Shown here: piece after piece, positions 44,150 through 53,000 of the stretch | Position numbering within the stretch: position 1 is the first letter of the stretch | How the letters are laid out: every line of letters starts with the position of its first letter | Origin: Limimaricola soesokkakensis | Lineage (GTDB): Bacteria; Pseudomonadota; Alphaproteobacteria; Rhodobacterales; Rhodobacteraceae | NCBI RefSeq assembly: GCF_900172345.1 | Contig: NZ_FWFY01000008.1 | Location: 118,732 to 182,731 of the forward strand | Reading direction: 5' to 3' | Length of the DNA stretch: 64,000 nt | Program-made: the position numbers and the translations under genes | Notes under the pieces: generated by a model | What the model saw: the letters and a program-made list of their open reading frames with translations, nothing else | The model's database searches: none | Told to the model about the DNA's origin: nothing

Positions 44150-45490
44150 ATGCTTCGCTGGCCAAACAGTTTTGCCATCCTGCTCGTCGCCTGCCTCGCC
44201 GCGGGCGGCGTCGCGCATGCGCAGGAGGAGGCACCCGAGGCCCCCGCCGCTCCTATTGCGGTCGCGGACGTACGCGCCGATGAGGAGATCGCCGCGCGAC
44301 TGGACGCCATCCTCGCGGCGCTTGGCCATGACGACATCGCGGTTGGGGTCGAAGCGGGGGTCGTGACGCTGTCAGGCGAGGTCGCCGAGGAGGCAGAGAT
44401 CGCCGACCTGACCGCGATCGGCGAACGGGTCGACGGCGTGGTGGCGGTCCGAAGCGAGATCGCCGCGACGCAGGAGATCGCCGAACAGCTGAACCCGGCG
44501 CTCGACCGCTTCACGACGCGGCTGCGGCAGGCGGCGGGGCGGCTGCCGCTCCTGCTCGTGGCGCTGGCCATCTTCGCGCTGATCCTGGGCCTCGGCCTTC
44601 TGGTCGCGCGCGCCCGGTTCTGGGACAGGCTCGCCCCGAACGCCTTCATCGCCGGGCTCTACCGGCAAGGGGTGCGGGTCGCGATCGGCATCGCCGGGCT
44701 CGTCGTGGCGCTCGACGTGGCCGGGGCGGCAGCGCTTCTGGGCACCATCCTCGGCGCGGCGGGGCTGGTCGGCCTCGCGCTCGGCTTCGCGGTGCGCGAC
44801 ACGGTCGAGAACTTCGTGGCCTCGATCATGCTCAGCCTGCGCCAGCCGTTCCAGCCCAACGACCTCGTCGAGATCGAGGGCGACACGGGGCGCGTCATCC
44901 GCCTGACATCGCGGGCGACGATCCTGCTGTCGCTCGACGGCAACCACATCCGCATCCCCAACGCGGTGGTCTTCAAGAGCCGCATCGTCAACTTCACCCG
45001 CAACGCCGAGCGCCGTTTCAGCTTCGACATCGGCATCGACCCCGATGCCGATCTGGAGGCGACGCGGCTTCTGGCGCAGGACACGCTGGCGGGCCTGCCC
45101 TTCGTGCTGGCCGAGCCCGCGCCGCTGGTATGGATCGAGGACGTGACCGAGGCGGGGGCGATCCTGCGCTCCAGCGCCTGGATCGATCAGGCCGCCACGG
45201 GTTTTGCCACCGCGCGCGGCGACGCGATCCGTCTGGTCAAGGGCGCGATCGAGGCTGCGGGCGTCGCGATCCCGGATACGACCTATCGTATCCGGCTTGA
45301 AGGCGCCTCGATGCCCATAGCCGGGGCGGGGCGCGGGGATGGGCCCCGGTTAGCGCCAACGCGACCCGCGCGCCCAGTCCCGGGCCCGGCCGCGATCCAC
45401 CAATCCGAGGAAAAGGCGCTGATCCCGCTGGTTCAGGCCGAACGCGAGGCGACGGACGATCTCCTGCACAAGGATGCTCCGAGGGAGTGA
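44150..45490 (+). CDS. BON-domain MscS-type mechanosensitive channel
   Basis: An inner-membrane protein of 446 residues. A signal-like N-terminus (FAILLVACLAAGGVAHAQ) is followed by a BON domain in the periplasm (about 40-110, IAVGVEAGVVTLSGEVAEEA). Then come hydrophobic segments and the MscS pore region (about 215-240, LLGTILGAAGLVGLALGFAV then RDTVENFVASIML) and the beta domain (NDLVEIEGDTGRVIRLTSRA). A long variable C-terminal tail rich in Pro/Glu ends the protein. BON plus MscS is a known but minor architecture. Confidence 0.86.
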   Translation: MLRWPNSFAILLVACLAAGGVAHAQEEAPEAPAAPIAVADVRADEEIAARLDAILAALGHDDIAVGVEAGVVTLSGEVAEEAEIADLTAIGERVDGVVAVRSEIAATQEIAEQLNPALDRFTTRLRQAAGRLPLLLVALAIFALILGLGLLVARARFWDRLAPNAFIAGLYRQGVRVAIGIAGLVVALDVAGAAALLGTILGAAGLVGLALGFAVRDTVENFVASIMLSLRQPFQPNDLVEIEGDTGRVIRLTSRATILLSLDGNHIRIPNAVVFKSRIVNFTRNAERRFSFDIGIDPDADLEATRLLAQDTLAGLPFVLAEPAPLVWIEDVTEAGAILRSSAWIDQAATGFATARGDAIRLVKGAIEAAGVAIPDTTYRIRLEGASMPIAGAGRGDGPRLAPTRPARPVPGPAAIHQSEEKALIPLVQAEREATDDLLHKDAPRE

Positions 45491-45712
45491 CGTCGCCGGC
45501 AATAGGGTGGCGCAACCCGATGGCCGTATCCTCGACGTGGTGAACATGCAGAGCGCCGCGTCACCATCCGCGCGCATGCGCGGCTTCGGATCAGGCGCAA
45601 CATGCAGTCCGGCCTGCCCGCGATCCCGATCCACCCCATCGCCGTCTGCAACGACATTTGCCCGGCTCGCACCCGAATGCGCCCGATCTGCGACCTTGCG
45701 CGATTTGATATA

Positions 45713-45722
45713 TCGTATACCA
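45713..45722. promoter_or_regulatory. GntR/FadR-type operator candidate
   Basis: The sequence TCGTATACCA (within TATATCGTATACCAT) fits the FadR-subfamily half-site pattern TNGT..ACNA around a GTATAC palindrome. It lies 24 bases before the start of the GntR-dehydrogenase fusion gene, so autoregulation is likely. Confidence 0.5.
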
Positions 45723-45745
45723 TTTTGAGTCGGGGAGGGCGCTGG

Positions 45746-47512
45746 ATGTCGGAGAGCATTGCGGCGACTGCGCGGCTGGACCGCCAGAAACTATCGGAGC
45801 AGGCTCGCGAGGCGATCCGCGACCGGATCGTGCAGGGTGCGTTTCCGCTGGGCCGCAAGCTGCCGGAAGCGGAGCTGGTCGAACTGCTGAGCATGAGCAA
45901 GAGCCCGATCCGCGAGGCGCTGCTGCAGCTCGAGCGCGAGGGGCTGGTCGAGATGGCGGCGGGCCGAAGCGCGCGGGTCTTTTCGATGGGCGCGGCCGAG
46001 ATCGCGGAGCTGGGCGAGCTGCGGCAGATGCTGGAGTTGCAGGCGATGCGAATGGCGCTCGAACGCAATCCCGGTCAGCTACAGGCGGCACTCGACAGCG
46101 TCACGGCGCGGATGGAGGAGGCGCTGTCGCGCGGCGATACCGGCACCTACAAGCTCTTCGACCACGACTTCCACGACGCGATCTTCGACAATTGCGGCAA
46201 CAGCTTCGTACGCGACAACTTCCGGAGGTTGTCGTTCCGGGTGCAGGCGCTGCGCAACCGCCTGTCGCTCGACGACGCGTTGAACCAGAAATCCCTTGGC
46301 GAGCATATCGCCATAGCCGAGGCCGTGGCGGCCGGGCGCGATGAAGCGGCGGTCGCACTTCTGTCCACGCATATCGGCGACACGATCGAGGCCTATCTCG
46401 CGCGGCTCACGGCGGAGACGGAGCCAGTCCCGGAGGCGCTGACCCAGGTGCGGGTCGCGCTGGAGGAGATGGAGCGGTTCTCGCGCGCGGCGCTGGCGGC
46501 GGTGGGGGCCGATGATCCGACGATCGAAGCGGTGACGAAGGCGCTGCTGCATGCCTCGGCCCTCGGGGTGGACACGCATGGGTTCCGGCTGTTGCCGCAT
46601 TACTTGCAAGGACTTTCCGAGGGGCGATTGAACCGGGCGCCGAAGCTCGAGATCGTGCACGAGACCGGCGGCGCCTGCGTTCTCGAGGCCGATAACGCGC
46701 ATGGCGCGCGGGCGGGTTACGCGGCTGTGGAGCGGGCGCTGGAACTGGCCCGGACGCATGGTCTCGCGGCGGTGGCGATCCGCGGCTCGTCGCATTTCGG
46801 GGCTGCCGGGGCCTATGCGCTGGAGATCGCGCGCCACGGCATGATGGGTCTCGCCTTCTGCAATTCCGACAGCTTCGTGCGGCTGCATGGCGGCGCGGTG
46901 CGGTTCCACGGCACCAACCCCATCGCGGCCGCCGCGCCGGCGGGAGAGGGGGAGCCATGGCTGCTTGACATGGCGACGAGCGCCATTCCCTTCAACCGGG
47001 TGCAGCTCAACCGCAGCCTCGGCACGGCGCTGCCCGAGGACGTGGCCTCGGACGCGCGGGGCGCCAACGTCACCGATCCGGCGATCGTCGAAATGCTGGC
47101 TCCGCTGGGCGGCGCGCTTTTCGGCTACAAGGGGGCAGGGCTCGCGGGGCTGGCCGAGATCTTCTCGACCGCCTTTTCCGACGCGCCGCTCAGCTTCGAG
47201 CTGCCGCCGATGATCAGCGACGACATGGCGACGCCGCGCAGACTCGGCGCCTTCGTCATGGCGCTGGACCCCGAGGCATTCGGCGGCCGCGCCGTCTTCG
47301 AGGCCGTCATTCGCCGCTACCTCGCCGCCATCGCTGCATCGCCCGCCGCGCCGGGTGAGACCGTCATGGCGCCGGGCGCGCGCGAATGGGCCGAGGCCGA
47401 GCGGCGGCGCGCACAGGGGATGAAGCTCGATCGCGGCTCGGTCGAGGCGCTGGCGCGCTTTGCCGAGGCGCGGGGGATCGAGCCGCTCCGCTACCGTTCG
47501 GGAGGGCGGTGA
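45746..47512 (+). CDS. GntR/FCD regulator fused to Ldh_2-type malate/lactate dehydrogenase
   Basis: A single open frame of 588 residues joins two proteins that are normally separate. Residues about 14-80 are a GntR winged helix (KSPIREALLQLEREGLVEMA) and about 85-225 an FCD ligand domain with the metal-site residues Asp139, His143, His187 and His209. From about 235 an Ldh_2 oxidoreductase begins, with SALGVDTHGFRLLPHY (His278), IRGSSHFGAAGAYA (His350), HGTNPIAAAAP and FGYKGAGLAGLAEIF. Such enzymes use NAD(P)H on 2-keto or 2-hydroxy acids. The start follows GGGGAGGG. A TRAP transporter follows at 47550, so enzyme, sensor and importer likely share a substrate. A possible internal GTG at 46448 with GGAGG at 46432 could make the dehydrogenase alone; a single-base error could also have fused two genes. 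Confidence 0.85.
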   Translation: MSESIAATARLDRQKLSEQAREAIRDRIVQGAFPLGRKLPEAELVELLSMSKSPIREALLQLEREGLVEMAAGRSARVFSMGAAEIAELGELRQMLELQAMRMALERNPGQLQAALDSVTARMEEALSRGDTGTYKLFDHDFHDAIFDNCGNSFVRDNFRRLSFRVQALRNRLSLDDALNQKSLGEHIAIAEAVAAGRDEAAVALLSTHIGDTIEAYLARLTAETEPVPEALTQVRVALEEMERFSRAALAAVGADDPTIEAVTKALLHASALGVDTHGFRLLPHYLQGLSEGRLNRAPKLEIVHETGGACVLEADNAHGARAGYAAVERALELARTHGLAAVAIRGSSHFGAAGAYALEIARHGMMGLAFCNSDSFVRLHGGAVRFHGTNPIAAAAPAGEGEPWLLDMATSAIPFNRVQLNRSLGTALPEDVASDARGANVTDPAIVEMLAPLGGALFGYKGAGLAGLAEIFSTAFSDAPLSFELPPMISDDMATPRRLGAFVMALDPEAFGGRAVFEAVIRRYLAAIAASPAAPGETVMAPGAREWAEAERRRAQGMKLDRGSVEALARFAEARGIEPLRYRSGGR

Positions 47513-47549
47513 CGGGATCACGTCAGACATCAACCAGGGAGGAAGACCG

Positions 47550-48551
47550 ATGACACCGAAGCTGACCCAGACCATCGCGCTGACCACCACCGCGGTGGCC
47601 GCGCTCACCGCCGCCGCGCCGGTCGCGGCGCAGGATGCCGAGCGCATGTTGAAATGGGCCCATGTCTACGAGGTAAGCGAGGCCTACCACACCTGCGCCG
47701 TCGCGGCGCATGACGAGCTGGTCGCCTCGACCGATGGCCGTTACGGCATCGAGGTCTTCCCGGCCTCGTCGCTGGGCAAGGAGGTCGATATCAACGAAGG
47801 CCTCAGCCTCGGCACCGTCGACATCATCTATACCGGCCAGCTCTTTGCCGGCCGCGCCTATGGCCCCGTTGCCATCGGCGGTGCGCCCTACATGTTCCGC
47901 GACTACGCGCATTGGGACGCATTCCGCAATTCCGACCTGTTCGAGGAGTTGAGCCAGGGCTACGCCGACGCGACCGGCAACCAGATCGAGGCGCTGACCT
48001 ATTACGGCAACCGCCACGTGACCTCGAACAAGCCGATCACCACGCCCGAGGACATGGACGGGCTGAAGATCCGCGTGCCGAACGCACCGCTCTACATGAT
48101 GTTCCCCGAAGCCGTCGGCGCCAACCCAACGCCGATCGCATTCGCCGAAGTGTATCTGGCGCTGCAGCAGGGGACCGTCGATGCGCAGGAGAACCCGTTG
48201 CCGACGATTCAGGCCAAGAAGTTCTACGAGGTGCAGTCGGACATCAACCTGACCGGCCACATCACCGACGCGCTGCTGACCATCGTCGGCGGCCCGGCCT
48301 GGAGCAGCATGGACGAGCCCGACCAGCAAGCGCTCTCGGAAGCCATCGACAACGCCGCCGCCTGCGCCACTGAGGCGATCCGCGACCAGGAGGCCGAGCT
48401 GGTCGAATGGTTCAAGGAGCAGGGCGTCAACGTCAACGAGGTCGACCGGGAGCCGTTCATCGAGGCGGTGAAGGCCATGCATATGGGCGATATGGCGAGC
48501 TGGGACCAGGAAACCTACGACCGGCTCCAGGCCATCGGCCAGGAGTCCTGA
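47550..48551 (+). CDS. dctP: TRAP transporter solute-binding protein, DctP family
   Basis: Periplasmic binding protein of 333 residues with a signal peptide (ALTTTAVAALTAAAPVAAQD). The start at 47550 follows GGGAGGAAG. DctP features are YGIEVFPASSLGKEVDINEG, the DMDGLKIRVPNAPLYMMF loop with the carboxylate-binding Arg, FAEVYLALQQGTVDAQENPL and the C-terminal helices. The ligand is probably an organic acid handled by the fused dehydrogenase upstream. A stable hairpin separates it from dctQ. Confidence 0.93.
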   Translation: MTPKLTQTIALTTTAVAALTAAAPVAAQDAERMLKWAHVYEVSEAYHTCAVAAHDELVASTDGRYGIEVFPASSLGKEVDINEGLSLGTVDIIYTGQLFAGRAYGPVAIGGAPYMFRDYAHWDAFRNSDLFEELSQGYADATGNQIEALTYYGNRHVTSNKPITTPEDMDGLKIRVPNAPLYMMFPEAVGANPTPIAFAEVYLALQQGTVDAQENPLPTIQAKKFYEVQSDINLTGHITDALLTIVGGPAWSSMDEPDQQALSEAIDNAAACATEAIRDQEAELVEWFKEQGVNVNEVDREPFIEAVKAMHMGDMASWDQETYDRLQAIGQES

Positions 48552-48588
48552 CCCGGGCACGCGTGTCGCCGCGTCGCGAACCATGACC

Positions 48589-48616
48589 GACCGGCCCCCG
48601 GGAATGGGGGCCGGTC
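48589..48616 (+). terminator. Intergenic hairpin between dctP and dctQ
   Basis: A perfect 11-bp stem GACCGGCCCCC / GGGGGCCGGTC with a GGGAAT loop and no T-tract. In binding-protein operons such hairpins usually stabilise the upstream mRNA or cause partial termination, giving more binding protein than permease. Confidence 0.6.
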
Positions 48617-48642
48617 CACATGCCCCATAGGGACGAGTGATC

Positions 48643-49221
48643 ATGAAACCAGGACCCCAGACTTCGCACGCGCCGCAGGAGACGACGCCGGCGCTGCATC
48701 TCGAGGAGGAGGAGATCGACCTGTCGGACCTGCGATGGGACGATGCGCTGGTCATGGTGATCTTCTGGGTGCTCGCCTTCGTGGTGTTTCTCCAGTTCTT
48801 CACCCGCTACGTGCTCAACGACTCGCTCGGCTGGACCGAGGAGATCGCGCGGTTCCTGCTGATCGCGGTCACCTTCACCGGCTCGGTCATGGCGGTGCGC
48901 AAGAATGCCCATATCGCGGTCGAATTCCTGTATCGCTGGGTGCCGCGGCCGCTGCGCCGGATCGCGCAGACGTTGATCGACCTCGTCTCGATCGCCTTCT
49001 ATGCCGGGCTTGCCTACCTGTCGGGCCAGCTCGCGGGCCGGACCCGGCAGATGATGGTCTCGATCGACGTGCCGAAATCCCTGGTCTACTGGTTCGTCGC
49101 CGCCTGTTTCGCCGCGATGGCCGCCTATGCCATCCGCAACGCCTGGCTGCATCTGCGCAGCGGCACCAGCAAACTCATCGACCCCGAGCAGCACGCGGAC
49201 TCCGTGCGCGCGATGGACTAG
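48643..49221 (+). CDS. dctQ: TRAP transporter small permease, DctQ family
   Basis: Inner-membrane protein of 192 residues with four hydrophobic segments (about 35-170), including LVMVIFWVLAFVVFLQFFTR and the LGWTEEIARFLLIAVTFTGS motif typical of DctQ. The start is the ATG at 48643, with AGGGACGAG upstream. The acidic N-terminal tail is cytoplasmic. It works with DctM as the membrane unit of the Na+-driven importer. Confidence 0.92.
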   Translation: MKPGPQTSHAPQETTPALHLEEEEIDLSDLRWDDALVMVIFWVLAFVVFLQFFTRYVLNDSLGWTEEIARFLLIAVTFTGSVMAVRKNAHIAVEFLYRWVPRPLRRIAQTLIDLVSIAFYAGLAYLSGQLAGRTRQMMVSIDVPKSLVYWFVAACFAAMAAYAIRNAWLHLRSGTSKLIDPEQHADSVRAMD

Positions 49222-49232
49222 GAGCGCCGGCC

Positions 49233-50513
49233 GTGGAAATCGCCTTTCTCTTCATCATCCTGTTCTCGCTGCTGCTCTTCGGGGTGCCTGTGGCCATCGC
49301 TCTCGCCGGGTCCTCGGCGGTGTTCGTCCTGGCCAACGGGATGCCGCCGCCGATGGTGGTGGCGCATCGGATGATCAACGGCGTCGACAGCTTCCCGCTA
49401 CTCGCGGTGCCGTTCTTCATCCTCGCGGGAAACCTGATGAATACCGCCGGGATCACGGAGCGCATCTTCAACTTCGCCCTGGCGCTGGTGGGTTGGATGC
49501 GCGGCGGGCTGGGCCATGTGAATGTCGGCGCCTCGGTGATCTTCGCGGGGATGTCGGGCGCGGCGGTGGCCGATGCGGGCGGCCTCGGCGCGATCGAGAT
49601 CAAGGCAATGCGCGACGCCAAATACGATGCCGGCTTCGCCGTGGGGGTGACGGCCGCCTCATCGACCATCGGCCCGATCATCCCGCCATCGCTGCCGATG
49701 GTGATCTACGGCGTGGTCGCCGGCACCTCGATCGGCCAGCTCTTCGCCGCGGGCTTCGTGCCCGGCATCGTGATGGCGGTGTCGCTGATGCTGATGGTCG
49801 CCTTTTTCGCGCGGCGCCGGGGCTTTCCGCGCGACCAGCCGTTCGAGATGTCGCTGCTGATCAGCTCGTTCGGCCGCGCCTTCCTGTCGCTGCTGACGCC
49901 TGTAATCATCGTCGGCGGCATCCTGACAGGCGCCTTCACCCCGACCGAAGCCGCCGTCGCCGCCTGCGCCTGGGCGATGTTCCTCGGGCTCGTGGTCTAC
50001 CGTACGCTCACCCTGCGGCGGTTCCTGCGGGTGACCTTCGACACGATCGAGACCACCGCGGTGGTGCTTTTCGTGGTCGCCGCGGCGGCGATCTTCGCCT
50101 GGATCCTGACCTCGAACCGGGTGCCCGAGGCGGTGGCCGGAATGCTGCTCTCGGCCTCGGACCGGCCTTGGGTCATCCTGCTGCTGATCAACCTGATCCT
50201 GCTGATCGTCGGCTGCTTCATGGAGACCGTCGCGGCGATCACGATCCTCGTGCCGGTACTGTTGCCGGTGGCGATGGAGCTTGGCATCGACCCGGTGCAT
50301 TTCGGCGTCATCATGGTGCTGAACCTGATGCTGGGCCTGCTCACCCCGCCGGTGGGCATGGTGCTATACGTGCTCGCGCGCGTGGCCAAGATCCCGTTCG
50401 AGCGCTGCGTCGTCTCCACCGCGCCGTTCCTGATCCCGCTGGTGCTGGTGCTGGCGCTGATCACCTTCGTGCCAGCGGTCACCATGTGGCTGCCGACGCT
50501 GATCTATCGCTAG
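49233..50513 (+). CDS. dctM: TRAP transporter large permease, DctM family
   Basis: Inner-membrane permease of 426 residues with about 12 hydrophobic segments. The GTG at 49233 has AGGAG upstream and gives a typical N-terminus (MEIAFLFIILFSLLLFGVPV). DctM hallmarks are PFFILAGNLMNTAGITERIF, GASVIFAGMSGAAVADAGGL, ASSTIGPIIPPSLPMVIYGV and LNLMLGLLTPPVGMVLYV. It ends the TRAP operon; a bulged 14-bp hairpin follows. Confidence 0.94.
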   Translation: MEIAFLFIILFSLLLFGVPVAIALAGSSAVFVLANGMPPPMVVAHRMINGVDSFPLLAVPFFILAGNLMNTAGITERIFNFALALVGWMRGGLGHVNVGASVIFAGMSGAAVADAGGLGAIEIKAMRDAKYDAGFAVGVTAASSTIGPIIPPSLPMVIYGVVAGTSIGQLFAAGFVPGIVMAVSLMLMVAFFARRRGFPRDQPFEMSLLISSFGRAFLSLLTPVIIVGGILTGAFTPTEAAVAACAWAMFLGLVVYRTLTLRRFLRVTFDTIETTAVVLFVVAAAAIFAWILTSNRVPEAVAGMLLSASDRPWVILLLINLILLIVGCFMETVAAITILVPVLLPVAMELGIDPVHFGVIMVLNLMLGLLTPPVGMVLYVLARVAKIPFERCVVSTAPFLIPLVLVLALITFVPAVTMWLPTLIYR

Positions 50514-50525
50514 GGCCGGTCGGGC

Positions 50526-50560
50526 ACGGGGCGCCGGGGCGCGCTAGCCCCGCGCCCCGT
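50526..50560. terminator. Bidirectional hairpin between dctM and oligopeptidase B gene
   Basis: ACGGGGCGCCGGGGC pairs with GCCCCGCGCCCCGT (one bulge) around a short loop that contains the stop codon of the minus-strand oligopeptidase gene. It lies between two convergent genes and could stop transcription from either side, though a T-tract is missing. Confidence 0.55.
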
Positions 50561-52655
50561 CCTCCGTCCCGGTGACCTTGATCGCGAAGGCATAGGAGCG
50601 CGCCGCATCCTCGAGCGCGGCAAAGCGTCCCGACTTGCCGAAATGGCCCGAACTCATGTTGGTCCGCAGCATCAGGATGTTGTCGTCGGTCTTGGTGGCG
50701 CGCAGCCGCGCGACCCATTTGGCCGGCTCCCAATAGGTGACGCGCGGATCCGAGACGCCGGCGGTCACGAGCATCGGCGGGTAGTCCTGCGCGGCGACGT
50801 TGTCATAGGGCGAATAGCCCCGGATGTTGTCGAATGCCTCGCGGCTCTCGATCGGGTTGCCCCATTGCGACCACTCGCCCGGCGTCAGCGGCAGCGTGTC
50901 GTCGAGGATCGTCGCGAGCACGTCGACGAAGGGCACGTCGGCGATGGCGCCGGCCCAGAGATCGGGACGCATGTTCAGCACCGCGCCCACCAGCAGCCCC
51001 CCGGCGGAGCCGCCTTGAATGACAATGCGGCGGGGGGCGGTATAGCGGCCATCGACCAGCGCCTCGGCCACGGCGATGAAATCGTGGAACGTATTGGGCT
51101 TGCCGCCGAATTTCGCTGCCTCGTACCAGTTGCGCCCCAGCTCCTCGCCGCCGCGGACATGGGCGATGGCATGCACGAAGCCGCGATCCACCAAGCTCAG
51201 CCTGTTGGCGGAGAAGGCGGCCGGCATGCTCGCACCGTAGGAGCCATAGCCATAGAGCAGGCAGGGCGCCGTGCCATCCAGCGGCGTGTCCTTGCGGTGC
51301 AGGATCGTCACCGGCACCTGCGCGCCATCATGCGAGGTGGCCGTCATCCGGATCGTCACGTACTCCGCCGGGTCGTGGCCCGAGGGGATCTCGGTCGTCT
51401 TGCGCAGCACCCGCTCGCCGCTCGACAGGTCGTAGTCGAAGACCTGCGGCGGCGTGGTCGGCGAGGAATAGGTGAAGCGGAAACTGTCGGTGTCGTATTC
51501 CGGGCTGGGATCGCTTCCCAGAGAATAGGCCTGTTCCTCGAACGCGATGGGCCGCGCCTCCGAAATCGGCCGCCCCTGCGCGACATAGCAGATGCGGGGC
51601 AGGGCGTTGCGCCGCTCCATCCAGATCGTCCAGCCCCGATAGGCGGCGAGGCTCACGATCATCCGACCCGGCTCGTGCGGGATCAGGTCGACCCAGTTGG
51701 CGCGGGAGGGGGCCGACACCGGCGCGCGCACCACCTTGAAGTCGAAGGCGTCGTCGGCATTGGTCCGGATCAGGAAGCTGTCGCCCTGCTGCTCGACCTC
51801 GTATTCGAGGCCGCGGGTCCGGGGCTCGATCACCCGTGGCGCGGCCTGCGGATCGTCCGTAGGGATCACGTGGATCTCGTTCTCGTCGTTCATGCCGGTG
51901 GACAGCGCGACGAACTCTCCCGACCGTAGCCGGTGGACGGCAACGCCGTAGCGGGTGTCCTCCTCGGTGAAGACCAGGACATCCTCGGCCGGATCGCTGC
52001 CGAGCACGTGGCGGAACACCTTGTTCGGGTGATGCCGCGCATCGACGCGCACGTAGAACAGCGTCCGCGCATCGGCCCATGCGAGCGACGCGACATCCTC
52101 GATGTGATAGTCGAGATCGGTGCCGGCATCGATGTCGCGGAACGACAGGCGGTAGAACTCGGAGCCGTTGACGTCGGCGGTCCAGGCCAGGACCTTGTGA
52201 TCGGGCGAGACCTGACTGCGGCCCAGTTGGAAATACGCCTGCGCCGCGGCCTCGGCATTCACGTCGAGCACGACCTGTTCCGCGCCGCCGTCGCGCGGCA
52301 TCCGGGTGAAGAGCGGATATTCCGCCCCCTCCGCAAAGCGCATCGCGTAGGCGAAGGGGCCGTGATCGCGCGGAACGCTGCTGTCATCCTCCTTGATGCG
52401 GCCGCGCATCTCCTCGACCAGCCGCGCCTGCAGATCGACCGTGTCAGCCATCGCCGTCTCGTAATAGGCATTCTCCGCCACTAGGTAGCTGGCAATGTCG
52501 GTTGGCAGCTTCTGCGGCTCCCGCATCGCCTCCTGCCAGTTCGACGCGCGCAACCAGGCATAGTCGTCATGCAGATTGACACCGTGAACATGGGCGATCG
52601 AGGGACGGCGCTCCGCGACGGGGGCGCCGGGCAAGGCTTTGAACGAACGGGGCAT
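50544..52655 (-). CDS. ptrB: Oligopeptidase B (prolyl oligopeptidase family, S9A)
   Basis: A cytoplasmic serine peptidase of 703 residues that cleaves short peptides, typically after Arg/Lys. The N-terminal beta-propeller (about 70-420) starts after VHGVNLHDDYAWLRASNW. The alpha/beta-hydrolase domain (about 430-690) carries Ser550 in IQGGSAGGLLVG, the Asp in VTAGVSDPRVTYWEP and the His in MSSGHFGKSGR. GYGSYGASMPAAFSANRLSL and FVHAIAHVRGGEELGRNWYE are further oligopeptidase B segments. The gene stands alone. Confidence 0.93.
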   Translation of the reverse strand: MPRSFKALPGAPVAERRPSIAHVHGVNLHDDYAWLRASNWQEAMREPQKLPTDIASYLVAENAYYETAMADTVDLQARLVEEMRGRIKEDDSSVPRDHGPFAYAMRFAEGAEYPLFTRMPRDGGAEQVVLDVNAEAAAQAYFQLGRSQVSPDHKVLAWTADVNGSEFYRLSFRDIDAGTDLDYHIEDVASLAWADARTLFYVRVDARHHPNKVFRHVLGSDPAEDVLVFTEEDTRYGVAVHRLRSGEFVALSTGMNDENEIHVIPTDDPQAAPRVIEPRTRGLEYEVEQQGDSFLIRTNADDAFDFKVVRAPVSAPSRANWVDLIPHEPGRMIVSLAAYRGWTIWMERRNALPRICYVAQGRPISEARPIAFEEQAYSLGSDPSPEYDTDSFRFTYSSPTTPPQVFDYDLSSGERVLRKTTEIPSGHDPAEYVTIRMTATSHDGAQVPVTILHRKDTPLDGTAPCLLYGYGSYGASMPAAFSANRLSLVDRGFVHAIAHVRGGEELGRNWYEAAKFGGKPNTFHDFIAVAEALVDGRYTAPRRIVIQGGSAGGLLVGAVLNMRPDLWAGAIADVPFVDVLATILDDTLPLTPGEWSQWGNPIESREAFDNIRGYSPYDNVAAQDYPPMLVTAGVSDPRVTYWEPAKWVARLRATKTDDNILMLRTNMSSGHFGKSGRFAALEDAARSYAFAIKVTGTEDGARG

Positions 52656-53000
52656 ATCGGTCCTTTGGATCCTTTGCGCGCAATGTGGAGATGCAGCCTT
52701 GGAATGACAATGACCCGCGAGAGCCGCAGCGGATTGGCGGCCACGCCCGGCATGCGCCCGTGGTGGGCTTTACAGCTTGAGGCGAGACATCGGTGCAAAG
52801 GGAAAGATCGGGCTCGCCGCCCCTTGTCCGGCGCATGGCAGCCGAACGCCTATGCGTGGCAAAACTTCTCTTTCCGGCTCAATACGAAGCTTTATCGCGC
52901 TGACGACCCCGAGCCACGCCGGACGGACTGCAATTCGAGACCCAGCGGGACCAGCGGGCCTCGCTCAAAGCCATGAACCTGCGGTGCCCCGCCACTCGGC
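52656..53000. other. Gene-free region upstream of oligopeptidase B gene
   Basis: About 345 bases between the peptidase start and the end of the LysR gene, both on the minus strand. It should contain the peptidase promoter. No convincing gene, repeat or hairpin was seen. Confidence 0.45.
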
